Assembly: GCF_024679095.1 (NCBI RefSeq)
Contig: NW_026110552.1
Coordinates: 248,001-312,000, forward strand
Direction of reading: 5' to 3'
Origin: Eriocheir sinensis
Lineage: Eukaryota > Arthropoda > Malacostraca > Decapoda > Varunidae
DNA: 64,000 nucleotides
Made by a program: the position numbers and the translations under genes
The notes under the pieces: model-generated
Seen by the model: only the letters and a program-made list of their open reading frames with translations
The model's database searches: none
Told to the model about the DNA's origin: nothing
Shown here: positions 1 to 11,988 of the stretch, in pieces
Position numbering within the stretch: the first letter of the stretch is position 1
How the letters are laid out: each line of letters starts with the position of its first letter

Positions 1-605
1 TCGTATATATATTTTGAAACAAATTTACATTGTTTTATATGTATTTTTGCATATCTCTTTCAATACAAATTTACCTTATTGTATGTGCATTTTGTATATT
101 TATTTCAATGCAAATTTAAATATTTTATGTGTATTTTGGTATATATATTTTTATAAGAAATGCGCTATTTTATGGGAATTTTTCATCTTTATTTTCATAC
201 AAATTTACATTATTTTATTAATATTCGGTGTATTTATTTTGATACGATGTTACATTATTCTATTTGTTTTTTGTATACTTTTTATACATATTTACATTAT
301 TTAATGTGTATCTTGCATATATATTTTATACAAATTTATTATCTATTATCTATTTTCATACAAATACACATTCTTTTCATGATATTTTGTTTATTTATTT
401 TGACACGAATTTACATTATTTGATATGTATTTTATATATATATTTTTATACGTATTTACATAATTTCATATGTATTTTGTATATATATTTCTATAGAAAT
501 CTACTTTATTTTATGTGTATTCGTATATATATTTTGAAACAGATTTACATTGTTTTATATGTATTTTGTACGTATTTAAATACAAATTTAACTAATTACA
601 TATTT
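1..605 (+). repeat. T-rich satellite block 1
   Basis: It holds a 12-monomer HOR (anchors at 12 and 532) and about 1.5 further monomers. It ends in the perfect palindrome TATTTTTATAAAAATA at 601-616, where the orientation flips. Confidence 0.9.
12..531 (+). repeat. 12-monomer HOR copy
   Basis: The TTTTGAAAC anchors are 520 bp apart. The diagnostic fusion ATTTATTATCTATTATC (about 330-346) joins monomer 7/8 straight to monomer 13 of the 16-monomer form, so about four monomers are missing. Confidence 0.85.
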
Positions 606-610
606 TTATA

Positions 611-1612
611 AAAATACATATACAAAAATACACATAGATTAATCAAATTTGTATTAAAATTAATATACAAAATACACATACAATAAGGTAAATTTGTATT
701 GAAAAAATATGCAAAATACACATAAAACAATGTAAATTTGTTTCAAAATATATATTCGAATACACATAAAATAACGCAGATTTCTATAAAAATATATATA
801 CAAAATACACTTGAAATAATGTAAATACGTATAAAAATATATATACAAAATACACATTAAATAATGTTAATTCGTGTCAAAATAAATAAACAAAATATCA
901 TGAAAAGAATGTGTATTTGTATGAAAATAGATATACAAAATACACATAAAATAGCCTAAATTTGTATAAAACTATAAACAAAAATACACAAAAATAATTT
1001 AAACTTGTATGAAAATAAATATACAAAAAACATATAAAATTAGATAAATTTGTATTGAAATACATATACAAAATACACATAAAATAATGTAAATTTGAAT
1101 GAAAATATATGAACATAAAGACTTAAAATAACGTAAATTTGTATCAAATATACATACAAAAAACACATTAAATAATGTAAATATGTATAAAAAAATAGAT
1201 ACAAAACACAAATAAAATAATGTAAAATCGTATCAAAATAAATACAGAAAATATTAATAAAATAATGTAAACATAAAATATTTGATTTTGTATTAAAATA
1301 AATAGATATACAAAATACACATAAAATAAGCTAAATTTGAATTGAAATATATATACAAAATACATAAAATAATGTAAATTTGTATCAAAATACCTATACA
1401 AATACACATATAATATTGTAAATTTGTATAAAAATATATAATCAAAATACACATTAAATAATGTAAATACGTATAAAAAAAATGTAAAAAATACACAAAT
1501 AATCATGTAATTCGTATCAAAATAAATAGACAAAATACCAATAAAATAATGTAAATTTCTTTGAGAAAACATATACAAAATACACATAAATAACGCAAAT
1601 ATCAATAAAAAT
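611..1612 (-). repeat. T-rich satellite block 2 (minus)
   Basis: About 22 monomers that form the outer left arm of inverted repeat P1. They correspond in order to the plus-strand block 3295-4383. Confidence 0.9.
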
Positions 1613-1624
1613 ATATATAATATA

Positions 1625-2767
1625 ATATATTTTTATACATATTTAAAATATTTAATGTATATTTTGTATATATATATTTTATCCAAATTTACGTGATTTT
1701 ATATGTATTTGTTTATATATTTTCATACAAATTTACATTATTTTATGTGAGTTTTGTATATGTATTTCAATACAAATTTGCCTAACTTTATGTGTATTTT
1801 GCATATCTATTTTCAAACAAATTTAAATTATTTTTGTGTATTTTTGTATATATTTTTATACAAATTCTAGTTATTTTATTTGTTTTTTGTATATATTTTT
1901 TCCTACAAATATACATTCTTTTATTGGAATTTTGTGTATATAATTTTTTACGAATTTACATTATTTTATGTGTATTTTGTATATATATTTTTCTACGTAT
2001 TTAAACTATTTTATGTGTATTTTATATATACATTTTCATAAAAATTTACGTTATTTTATTGTGTGTATTCGTATATATTTTGAAACAAATTTTATACAAA
2101 TTTATGTTATTTTATGTGTATTTGTATATATATTTTCATACAAATTTATATTATTTTATGTGTATTCTTACATATATTTTATTACAAATTTACCTTATTT
2201 TATGCTTATTTTTTATATTTATTTCATTCAATTTTAAATTATTTTATGTGTATATTTGTATTTGTATTTAGGTTATTTTATGAGTGTTTTCTATACACAT
2301 TTTCATCCAAAATTACATTATTTTACTGTTATTTTCTTAATTTAACTCGATACGAATTTAGATTATTTCATAGGTATTTTGTAAACATATTTTTATACTC
2401 ATTTACATTATCTAATGTGTGTTTTGTATATATTTTTTTATGCAAACTAATTTTATGTGCATTTTTGTGCATTTTTAAAAAACTTAGAACGTTATTTTAT
2501 GTGTATTTTGTATATGTTTTCTCATACAAATTTACATTATTTAATTAGTTTATTGTTTATTTATTTTGATACGAATGACTTGATTATTTCTGTATTTTGT
2601 AAATATTTTTTTATACGTATTTACATTACTTAATGTGTATTTTGTTTATATATTTTTTTACAAATTTACGTTATTATATGTGTATTTGTTAAAAATATTT
2701 TGAAACGAATTTACTCTATTTTATGTATTTTGTATATATATTTCAATTCAAATTTAACTTATTTTGT
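1625..2767 (+). repeat. T-rich satellite block 3
   Basis: Positions 1625-2165 are the inner left arm of P1 and 2166-2767 are its loop. The whole block reappears as reverse complement at about 35690-36788, which suggests the arm and loop are the older arrangement and the right arm was added. Confidence 0.88.
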
Positions 2768-3285
2768 AAAATAATATAAATTTGTATGAAAATATATATA
2801 CAAATACACATAAAATAACATGAATTTGTATAAAATGTTTCAAAATATATACGAATACACAACAAAATAACGTAAATTTTTATGAAAATGTATATATAAA
2901 ATACACATAAAATAGTTTAAATACGTAGAAAAATATATACAAAATACACATAAAATAATGTAAATTGTAAAATTAAATACACAAAATTCCAATAAAAGAA
3001 TGTATATTTAGAAAATATATATACAAAAACAAATAAAATAACTAGAATTTGTATAAAAATATATACAAAAATACACAAAAATAATTTAAATTTGTTTGAA
3101 AATAGATATGCAAAATACACATAAAGTTAGGCAAATTTGTATTGAAATGCATATACAAAACTCACATAAAATAATGTAAATTTGTATGAAAATATATAAA
3201 CAAATACATATAAAATCACGTAAATTTGGATAAAATATATATATACAAAATATACATTAAATATTTTAAATATGTATAAAAATAT
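2768..3285 (-). repeat. T-rich satellite block 4 (minus)
   Basis: Inner right arm of P1. The entry junction TTATTTTGTAAAATAATA (about 2759-2776) is itself nearly palindromic. Confidence 0.88.
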
Positions 3286-3294
3286 ATTATATTA

Positions 3295-4383
3295 TATATG
3301 TTTTTATTGATATTTGCGTTATTTATGTGTATTTTGTATATGTTTTCTCATAGAAATTTACATTATTTTATTGGTATTTTGTCTATTTATTTTGATACGA
3401 ATTACATGATTATTTGTGTATTTTTTACATTTTTTTTAAACGTATTTACATTATTTAATGTGTATTTTGTTTATATATATTTATACAAATTTGCGTTATT
3501 ATATGTGTATTTGTATAGGTATTTTGATACAAATTTACATTATTTTATGTATTTTGTATATATATTTCAATTCAAATTTAGCTTATTTTATGTGTATTTT
3601 GTATATCTATTTATTTTAATACAAAATCAAATATTTTGTTTTTTCGTATATATATTTTTATAAAAAATGCGTTATTTTATGGGTATTTTGCATCTTAATT
3701 TTCATACAAATTTACATTATTTTATTAATATTTTCTGTATTTATTTTGATACGATTTTACATTATTTAATTGTGTTTTGTATATATTTTTTTTATACATA
3801 TTTACATTATTTAATGTGTTTTTTGTTTATATATATATATATATTTGATACAAATTTACGGTATTTTAAGTCTATATGTTTATATATTTTCATTCAAATT
3901 TACATTATTTTATGTGTATTTTGTATATGTATTTCAATACAAATTTACCTAATTTTATATGTTTTTTGTATATTTATTTTCATACAAGTTTAAATTATTT
4001 TTGTGTATTTTTGTTTATAGTTTTATACAAATTTAGGTTATTTTATGTGTATTTTGTATATCTATTTTCATACAAATACACATTCTTTTCATGATATTTT
4101 GTTTATTTATTTTGACACGAATTAACATTATTTAATGTGTATTTTGTATATATATTTTTATAAGTATTTACATTATTTCAAGTGTATTTTGTATATATAT
4201 TTCTATAGAAATCTGCGTTATTTTATGTGTATTCGTATATATATTTTGAAACAAATTTACATTGTTTTATGTGTATTTTGCATATTTTTTCAATACAAAT
4301 TTACCTTATTGTATGTGTATTTTGTATATTAATTTTAATACAAATTTGATTAATCTATGTGTATTTTTGTATATTTATTTTTA
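3295..4383 (+). repeat. T-rich satellite block 5
   Basis: Outer right arm of P1. It includes a small (TA)n expansion at about 3828-3844. Homologous blocks start near 18405, 36800, 47908 and 56770. Confidence 0.9.
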
Positions 4384-4517
4384 TAAAAATATGTAATTAG
4401 TTAAATTTGTATTTAAATACATGTAAAAAATACACATAAAATAATGTAAATTTGTATGAAATGAAAACAAATTCACATAAAATAACGTACATTTGTATAA
4501 AATAGATATACAAAATA
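4384..4517 (-). repeat. Micro-inversion M1, copy 1
   Basis: About 134 bp of A-rich sequence inside a T-rich block. It starts in TATTTTTATAAAAATA (4376-4391) and ends at ACAAAATAATTTTATG. Both borders recur at 37842-37966. An uninverted relative lies near 34500-34620. Confidence 0.88.
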
Positions 4518-6537
4518 ATTTTATGTGTATTTTGTATATTTATTTTCATACAAATTTAAATTATTTTTGTGTATTTTTGTATATAGTTTTATACAAACTT
4601 AGGTTATTTTATGAGTATTTTGTATATCTATTTTCATACAAATACACATTCTTTTATTGATATTTTGTTTATTTATTTTGACGAGAATTTTAATTATTTA
4701 ATGTGTATTTTGTATATATATTTTTATACGTATTTACATCATTTCATGTGTGTTTTGCATATATCTTTCTATAGAAATCTACGTTATATTATGTGTATTC
4801 GTATATCGATTTTTAAACAAATTTACACTTTTATGTGTATTTTGCATATTTTTTCAATACAAATTTACCTTATTGTATATGCATTTTGTATATTAATTTT
4901 AATACAAATTTAATTATACTATGTGTATTTTTGTATATGTATTTTTATAAAAATATGCTTTATTTTATGGGTATTTTGCATCTTTATTTTCATACAAATT
5001 TACGTTATTTTATTGATATTCTGCTCATTCATTTTGATACGATTTGACATTATTCTATGTGTATTTTGAATATATTTTTCAAACAAATTTACGTTATTTT
5101 ATGTGTATTTGTTTATATATTCTGACACAAATTTACAATATTTTATGGGTATTTTGTATATATATTTCAAAAGATATTTACCTATTTTTATGTGTATTTT
5201 GAATATCTATTTTCATACAAACTCAAATTATTTTTATGTATTTTTGTATATATTTCAATACAAATTTTAGTTATGTTATGTGTATTTTGTAAATCTATTT
5301 TCAATCAAATATATATTATTTTATTGGTATTTTATTGATTTATATTGATACGAATTTACATTATTTTATATGTACTTTTTATATATATTTTTATACGCAT
5401 TTACATTATTTAATATTTATTTTGAATATATAATTTTATACAAATTCCTGGTATTTTATGTGTATTTGTATATATATTTTCATATAAATTTACATTATTT
5501 TATGTGAATTTTTACATATATTTCATTACAAATTTACCTTATTTTATGTTTATTTTGTATGTGTATTTTGTACATTTATATTTATACAAATACACATTCT
5601 TTTATTGGTATTTTGTTTATTTATTTTGTTTCGAATTTATATTATTTTATGTGTATTTTGTTTACATTTTTTTATACGTATTTACCTAATTTTATGTGTA
5701 TTTTGTATATATATTTTTATAGAGATCTACGTTATTTTATGTGTATTCGTATATATATTTTGAAACAAATTTACTTTGTTTTATATGTATTTTTGCATAT
5801 CTCTTTCAATAGAAGTTTACCTTGTTGTATGTGCATTTTGTACATTTATTTCAATACAAATTTAAATATTTTATGTGTATTTTGGTATATATATTTTTAT
5901 AAGAAATGCGCTATTTCATGGGAATTTTGCATCTTTATTTTCATACAAATTTACATTATTTTATTAATATTCGGTGTATTTATTTTGATACGATCTTACA
6001 TTATTCTATTTGTTTTTTGTATATATTTTTTATACATATTTACATTATTTAATGTATATCTTGCATATATATTTCATACAAATTTATTATCTATTATTTA
6101 TTTTCATACAAATACACATTCTTTTCATGATATTTTGTTTATTTATTTTGACACGAATTTACATTACTTAATTTGTATTTTATATATATATTTTTATACG
6201 TATTTACATAATTTCATGTGTATTTTGTATATATATTTCTATAGAAATCTACGTTATTTTATGTGTATTCGTATATATATTTTGAAACAAATTTACAATG
6301 TTTTATTTGTATTTTGCGTTTTTTTTCAATACAAATTTACCTTATTGTATGTGTGCATTTTGTATATTAATTTTAATACAAATTTAATTATTCTATGTGT
6401 ATTTTTGTATATGCATTTTTAAAAAAAAATATGCGTTATCTTATGGGTATTTTGCATCTTTGTTTTCATACAAATTTAAATTATTTTATTGATATTCTGT
6501 GTACTTATTTTGATACGATTTTACATTATTCTATGTA
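4518..6537 (+). repeat. T-rich satellite block 7
   Basis: It carries monomers with TTTTGACGAG, AAAAGATATTTACC and TTCGAATTTATATT, then the 12-monomer HOR at 5758-6279 and a short tail. It contains the longest open frame in the window (5559-6422), which only reads through the monomers. Confidence 0.9.
5758..6279 (+). repeat. 12-monomer HOR copy
   Basis: The TTTTGAAAC anchors are 522 bp apart, and the TTTATTATCTATTATTTA fusion is at about 6085-6105. It is nearly the same as the copy at 39196-39719. Confidence 0.88.
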
Positions 6538-6630
6538 TAACAAAAATAAATACAGAATACACAAAAATAGATATGCAAAATACATATAAACAATGTAAAT
6601 TTGTTTCAAAATATATATACGAATACACAT
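6538..6630 (-). repeat. Micro-inversion M2, copy 1
   Basis: About 93 bp that reads CTATGTATAACAAAAATAAA at entry and leaves at ACACATGACATGGGTA. GACATGGG at 6631-6638 is unusual for the family and marks the scar. The second copy is at 39977-40070. Confidence 0.88.
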
Positions 6631-9600
6631 GACATGGGTATTTTTAATGTATATTTTGTATATATATTTTTATACGTATTTACATTATTTCAAGTGTTTA
6701 TTTGTATATATATTTCTATAGAAATCTACGTTATTTTATGTGTATTCGTATATATATTTTGAAACAAATTTACATTGTTTTATGTGTATTTTGCATATTT
6801 TTTCAATACAAATTTACATTATTGTATGTGCATTTTGTATATTAATTTTAATACAAATTTGATTAATCTATGTGTATTTTTGTGTATGTATTTTTATAAA
6901 AATATGCTTTATTTTATGGGTATTTTGCATCTTTATTTTCATACAAATTTACATTATTTTATTGATATTCTGTGTATTTATTTGGTATGATTTTACATTA
7001 TTCTATGTGTATTTTGTATATATATTTTATATAAAATGTATTTGTTTTCATTTCATACAAATCTACATTATTTTATGTGTTTTTTGTACATGTATTTAAA
7101 TACAAATTTAACTAGTTATATGTGTATTTTGTATATCTATTTTGTATGAATATTTTCATAGAAATTTTCTCTATTTTATGAGTATTCGTATATATATTTT
7201 GATACAAATTTACATTATTGAAGTGTATTTTGCATATCTATTTCAATACAAATTTTCTTAATTGTACGTGCATTTTGTATATTTATTTTAATACAAATTT
7301 AATTATTTTATATGTATTTTTGTATATATATTTTTATGCAAATATGCGTTATTATATGGATATTTTGCAGCTTTATTTTCATACAAATTTACATTATTTT
7401 ATGTGTATTTGTTTATATATTTTTATACAAATTTTAATTATTTTATGTGTATTTTGTATATACATTTTCATAAAAAAATTACATTATTTTATTGTGTGTA
7501 TTCGTATATACTTTGATACAAATTTTATACAAATTCATGTTATTTAATGTGTATTTGTATATATATTTTCATACAAATTTATATTATTTTATGTGTATTT
7601 TTTCATATATTTCATTACAAATTTACCTTAATTTATGTTTATTTTGTATATACAGTATATTTCATTCAATTTTAAATTATTTTATGTGTATATTTGTATT
7701 TGTATTTAGGTTATTTTATGTGTATTTTGTATATATATTTTCACCCAAAATTACATTTTTATATTGGTATTTTCTTAATTTAATTCGATACGAATTTAGA
7801 TTATTTCATAGGTATTTTGTATACATATTTTTATATCATTTACATTATCTAATGTGTGTTTTGTATATATATTTTTATGCAAATTTATTTTATGTTCATT
7901 TTTGTACATATATTTTTATAGAAATTTGCGTTATTTTATGTATATAGTTTTATATAAATTAACGTTATTTTATGTGCATTTTGTATATTTATATTTATAC
8001 AAATACACATTCTTTTATTGCTATATTGTTTATTTATATTTATACGAATTTACATTATTTTATGTGTATTTTGTATACATTTTTTATACGTATTTACTTA
8101 ATTTTATGTTTATTTTGTATATGTATTTTATAGAAATCTACGTTATTTTATGTGTATTCGCATATATATTTTGAAACAAATTTACATTATTTTATATGTA
8201 TTTTGCATATCTATTTCAATACAAATTTACATTATTGTATGTGCATTTTGTATATTTATTTTGATACAAATTCAAATATTTTATGTGTATTTTGGTATCA
8301 ATAATTTTATAAAAAATGCGTTATTTTATAGGTATTTTGCATCTTAATTTTCATACAAATTTACATTATTTTATTAATATTCTGTGTATATATTTTGATA
8401 CGATTTTACATTAGTCTATTTGTGTTGTGTATATATTTTTATACATATTTACATTATTTAATGTGTATTTTGTATATATATTTCATACAAATTTACGTTA
8501 TTATATGTGTATTTGTTTATATATTTTCTTTCAAATTTACATTATTTTATGTGTATTTTGTATATGTATTTCAATAGAAATTAACCTAATTTTATGTGTA
8601 TTTTGTATATTTCTTTTCATACAAATTTAAATTATTTTGTGTATTTTTGTATATAGTTTTATACAAATTTAGGTTATTTTATGTACGCATTTACATTATT
8701 TAATGTGTGTTTTGTATATATATTTTATCCAAAGTTAATTTATTTTACGTTCATTTTTGGACATATATTTTTATAGAAATTAGCGTTATTTTATATGTAT
8801 TTGTATATGTTTTCTCATACAAATTTACATTATTTTATTGCTATTTTGTTTATTTAGTTTGATACGAATTACATGATTATATGTGTATTTTGTACATATT
8901 TTTTATACGTATTTACATTACTTAATGTGTATTTTGTTTATATATTTTTAAACAAATTTACGTTATTATATGTATTTTTATAAATATTTTGATACAAATT
9001 TACATTATTTTATGTATTTTGTATATACATTTCAATTCAAATTTTGCTTATTTTATCTGTATTTTGTATATCTATTTTCATACGAATTTAATTACTACTC
9101 TGTATTTTTGTATATAGTTTTATACAAATTTACGTTATTTTATGTGTTTTTTCTATATTTATATTTATACAAATACACATTCTTTTATTGGTATTTTGTA
9201 TATTTATTTTGATACGAATTTACATTATTTTATGTGTATTTTGTATACATTTTTTTATACTTATTTACTTCATTTTACGTGTATTTTGTATATATATTTT
9301 TATAGAAATCTACGTTATTTTATGTGTATTCGTATATATATTTTGAAACAAATTTACATTGTTTTATATATATTTTGCATATCTATTTCAATACAGATTT
9401 ACCTTATTGTATGTGTATTTTGTATATTTATTTTAACACAAATAAATTTTTTTATGTGTATTTTTGTATTTTATGGGTATTTTGCTTCTTTATTTTCATA
9501 CAAATTTACATTATTTTATTAATATTCTGTGTATTTATTTTGATACGATTTTACATTATTCTATTTGTGTTTTGTATATATTTTTTTTTACAAATTAACG

Positions 9601-9768
9601 TTATTTTAAGTGTATTTGTTTATGTATTTTCATTCAAATTTACAGTATTTTATGTGTATTTTGTATATGTATTTCAATACAAATTTACCTAATTTTATGT
9701 GTATTTTGTATATTTATTTTCATACAAATTTAAATTATTTTTGTGTATTTTGTATATCTATTTTCATT
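6631..9768 (+). repeat. T-rich satellite block 9
   Basis: About 70 monomers, including the 1172-bp HOR at 8169-9340. The monomer near 9460 lacks the TATAAAAAATGCG part, a deletion shared with 43005 and 51650. The block ends at the junction TTTTCATTCGTATCAAAATA. Confidence 0.9.
8169..9340 (+). repeat. 1172-bp HOR (about 26-27 monomers)
   Basis: The anchors are 1172 bp apart, the same as at 20914-22085. Diagnostic variants in order: TATTCGCATATA before the anchor, GGTATCAATAATTTTA, TTTCTTTCAAATT, TATCCAAAGTTAATT, TTTTTGGACATATA, and TTAGTTTGATACGAATTAC. Confidence 0.85.
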
Positions 9769-11426
9769 CGTATCAAAATAAATAAACAAAAATAGCAATA
9801 AAATAATATAAATTGTCTGAGATAACATATACAAATACACATAAAATAATGCAAATTTTAAAAATATATGTACAAAATGCACATAAAATAAAGTAAATTT
9901 GCATAAAAATATATATACAAAACACACATTAAATAATGTAAATGCGTACATAAATAAACTAAATTTGTATAAAACTATACAAAAATACACAAAAAATTTA
10001 AAATTTGTATGAAAAGAAATATACAAAATACACATAAATTAGTTAAATTTGTAATGAAATACATATACAAAATACACATAAAATAATGTAAATTTGAATA
10101 AAAAATATATAAACAAATACACTTAAAATAACGTAAATTTGTATAAAATATATATGCAAGATACACATTAAATAATGTAAGTGTGTATAAAAAATTTATA
10201 CAAAAAAAGAAATAGAATAATGTAAAACTTATCAATATAAATACACAGAATATCAATAAAATAATGTAAATTTGTATGAAAAGAAAGATGCAAAATTCTA
10301 AATAGCGCAGCATTTTTATAAAAATATATATACCAAAATACACATAAATATTTAAATTTGTATTAAAATAAATATACAAAATGCATATACAGTAAATATG
10401 TGGGGAATATGCAATACATTGAAAGAGATATTCAAAATACATATAAAATAAAGTTAATTTGTTTCAAAATATATATACGAATACACATAAAATAACGTAG
10501 ATTTCTATAGAAATATATATACAAAATACACATGAAATTATGTAAATACGTATAAAATATATATACAAAATATATCTAGGTAAATTCGTGTCAAAATAAA
10601 TAAACAAAATATCATGAAAGAATGTATTTGCATGAAAATAAATAATAGATAATAAATTTGTATGAAATATATATGCAAGATACACTTTAAATAATGTAAA
10701 TATGTAAAAAAAAAAATATATATATACAAAAACAAATAGAATAATGTGAACGTAACAAAATAAATACACTGAATATTAATAAAATAATGTAAATTTGTAT
10801 GAAAATAAAGATGCAAATTCCTATCAAATATGGCGCATTTCTTATAAAAATATATATGCCAAAATACACATAAAATATTTAAATTTGTATTGAAATAAAT
10901 ATACAAATACAAATACAATAAGGTAAACTTGTATTGAAAGAGATATGCAAAATAAATATAAAACAATGTAAATTTGTTTAAAATATATATACGAATACAC
11001 ATAAAATAACGTAGATTTCTATAAAATATATATACAAAATACACATAAAATTAAGTAAATACGAACATAGATATTAATATAGAATAATGTAAAATTGTTT
11101 AAAAAATAAACAGAATATAGATAAAATAATGTATATTTGTATGAAAATAAAATGCAAAATACCCATAAAATAAAGATATTTTTATAAAATATATATACAA
11201 AAATACATAGCATAATTAAATTTGTATTAAATTAATATACAAAATGCATATACAATAAGGTAAATTTGTTTTGAAAAATATGCAAAATACAGAAAAACAG
11301 TGTAAATTTATTTCAAAATCTATATACGAATACTCATAAATCAACGTAGATTTCTATAGAAATATACAAAAGAGAGTATATAAAATACATCAAATGATGT
11401 ATAAAAAAACATATATAAAAATAAAA

Positions 11427-11429
<3 letters not shown>
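9769..11429 (-). repeat. T-rich satellite block 10 (minus), indel-rich
   Basis: It contains a 12-monomer HOR (anchors at about 10461 and 10976) and a run of monomers with many single-base gains and losses. It runs into the (AT)n tract at 11430. The start junction is shared with 22535 and 57887. Confidence 0.85.
10461..10975 (-). repeat. 12-monomer HOR copy (minus)
   Basis: The reverse-complement anchors GTTTCAAAA and GTTTAAAA are about 515 bp apart. The fusion is visible as AATAATAGATAATAAATTT at about 10640-10660. Confidence 0.8.
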
Positions 11430-11513
<84 letters not shown>

Positions 11514-11538
11514 ATATATATATATATACATATATATA
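11430..11538. repeat. (AT)n microsatellite tract 1
   Basis: Uninterrupted AT dinucleotides run from 11430 to 11511 (about 41 units), followed by short interrupted runs to 11538. It sits where a neighbouring monomer has TATAAAAATATATATAC, the same monomer position as the tract at 63882. Confidence 0.95.
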
Positions 11539-11632
11539 GTAAAATCATTTAATAATGTAAATTCTGCGTCAAAATAAATAAACAAAATATCAATAAAAGA
11601 TGTGTTTTAGGCGAAAACAGATATACAATATA
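11539..11632 (-). repeat. T-rich satellite block 11 (minus)
   Basis: Two diverged monomers after the AT tract, including TTCTGCGTCAAAATAAATAA. The flip is at ATACACGTTATTTTATG. Confidence 0.8.
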
Positions 11633-11918
11633 CACGTTATTTTATGTGTATTCGTATATATTTTGAAACAAATTTACACTGTTTTATTTGTATTTTGCGT
11701 TTTTTCAATACAAATTTACCTTTTGTATGTGTGCATTATGTATATTAATTTTAATACAAATTTAATTATTCTATGTGTATTTTTTGTATATGTATTTTAA
11801 AAAAAATATGCTTTTATCTTATGGGTATTTTGCATCTTTTATTTTCATATAAATTTAAATTATTTTATTAATATTTCGTACTTATTTTGATACGATTTTA
11901 CATTATTCTATGTATAAT
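11633..11918 (+). repeat. T-rich satellite block 12
   Basis: About six monomers like 6245-6535 but with many single-base indels. It ends in a degraded form of the M2 entry (CTATGTATAATAAAAATAA). Confidence 0.8.
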
Positions 11919-11988
11919 AAAAATAATATATATAAAAATTGGTTAATAAAAATAATTTAAATTTGTTTGAAAATAGATATGCAAAATA
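11919..11988 (-). repeat. Short inverted segment (degraded)
   Basis: About 70 bp of A-rich sequence that ends at GATATGCAAAATATGTGTAT. It enters like micro-inversion M2 but has a different right border. Confidence 0.7.

Larger units (their letters stand above)
575..4415. repeat. Large inverted repeat P1 (centre about 2.47 kb)
   Basis: The left arm (about 575-2165) is the reverse complement of the right arm (about 2768-4415) apart from scattered substitutions and small indels. The loop at 2166-2767 is about 0.6 kb. Matching landmarks: the palindrome TATTTTTATAAAAATA at 601-616 and 4376-4391; the flip motif ATATTATATTATATAT near 3286-3299 and its reverse complement near 1616; and the plus-strand stretch 2141-2150 against 2775-2784. 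Both arms contain their own internal flip, so the whole arm, not one monomer run, was inverted. Confidence 0.88.
2768..9768. repeat. Segmental duplication SD1, copy 1
   Basis: It matches 36260-43290 in the same order and orientation, including the flip near 3290, the micro-inversion at 4384-4517, the 12-monomer HOR, the micro-inversion at 6538-6630 and the 27-monomer HOR. The offset drifts only from 33.49 to 33.54 kb over 7 kb. Confidence 0.88.

Noticed and set aside
575..4415. Inverted arms as terminal inverted repeats of a DNA transposon
   Set aside because: The arms and loop are all satellite, the loop encodes no transposase, and no target-site duplication can be assigned in repetitive flanks.
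5559..6422. 287-codon ORF, the longest, with a hydrophobic membrane-like product
   Set aside because: It is a read-through of 45-bp monomers in one of three open frames. The peptide repeats with a 15-residue period, has a tiny alphabet (mostly F, Y, I, L, C, N), has no domain, and its copies are broken at other loci.
6631..6638. GACATGGG as a functional site
   Set aside because: It is unusual for the array, but it occurs only at the two copies of micro-inversion M2 and is best explained as a join scar.
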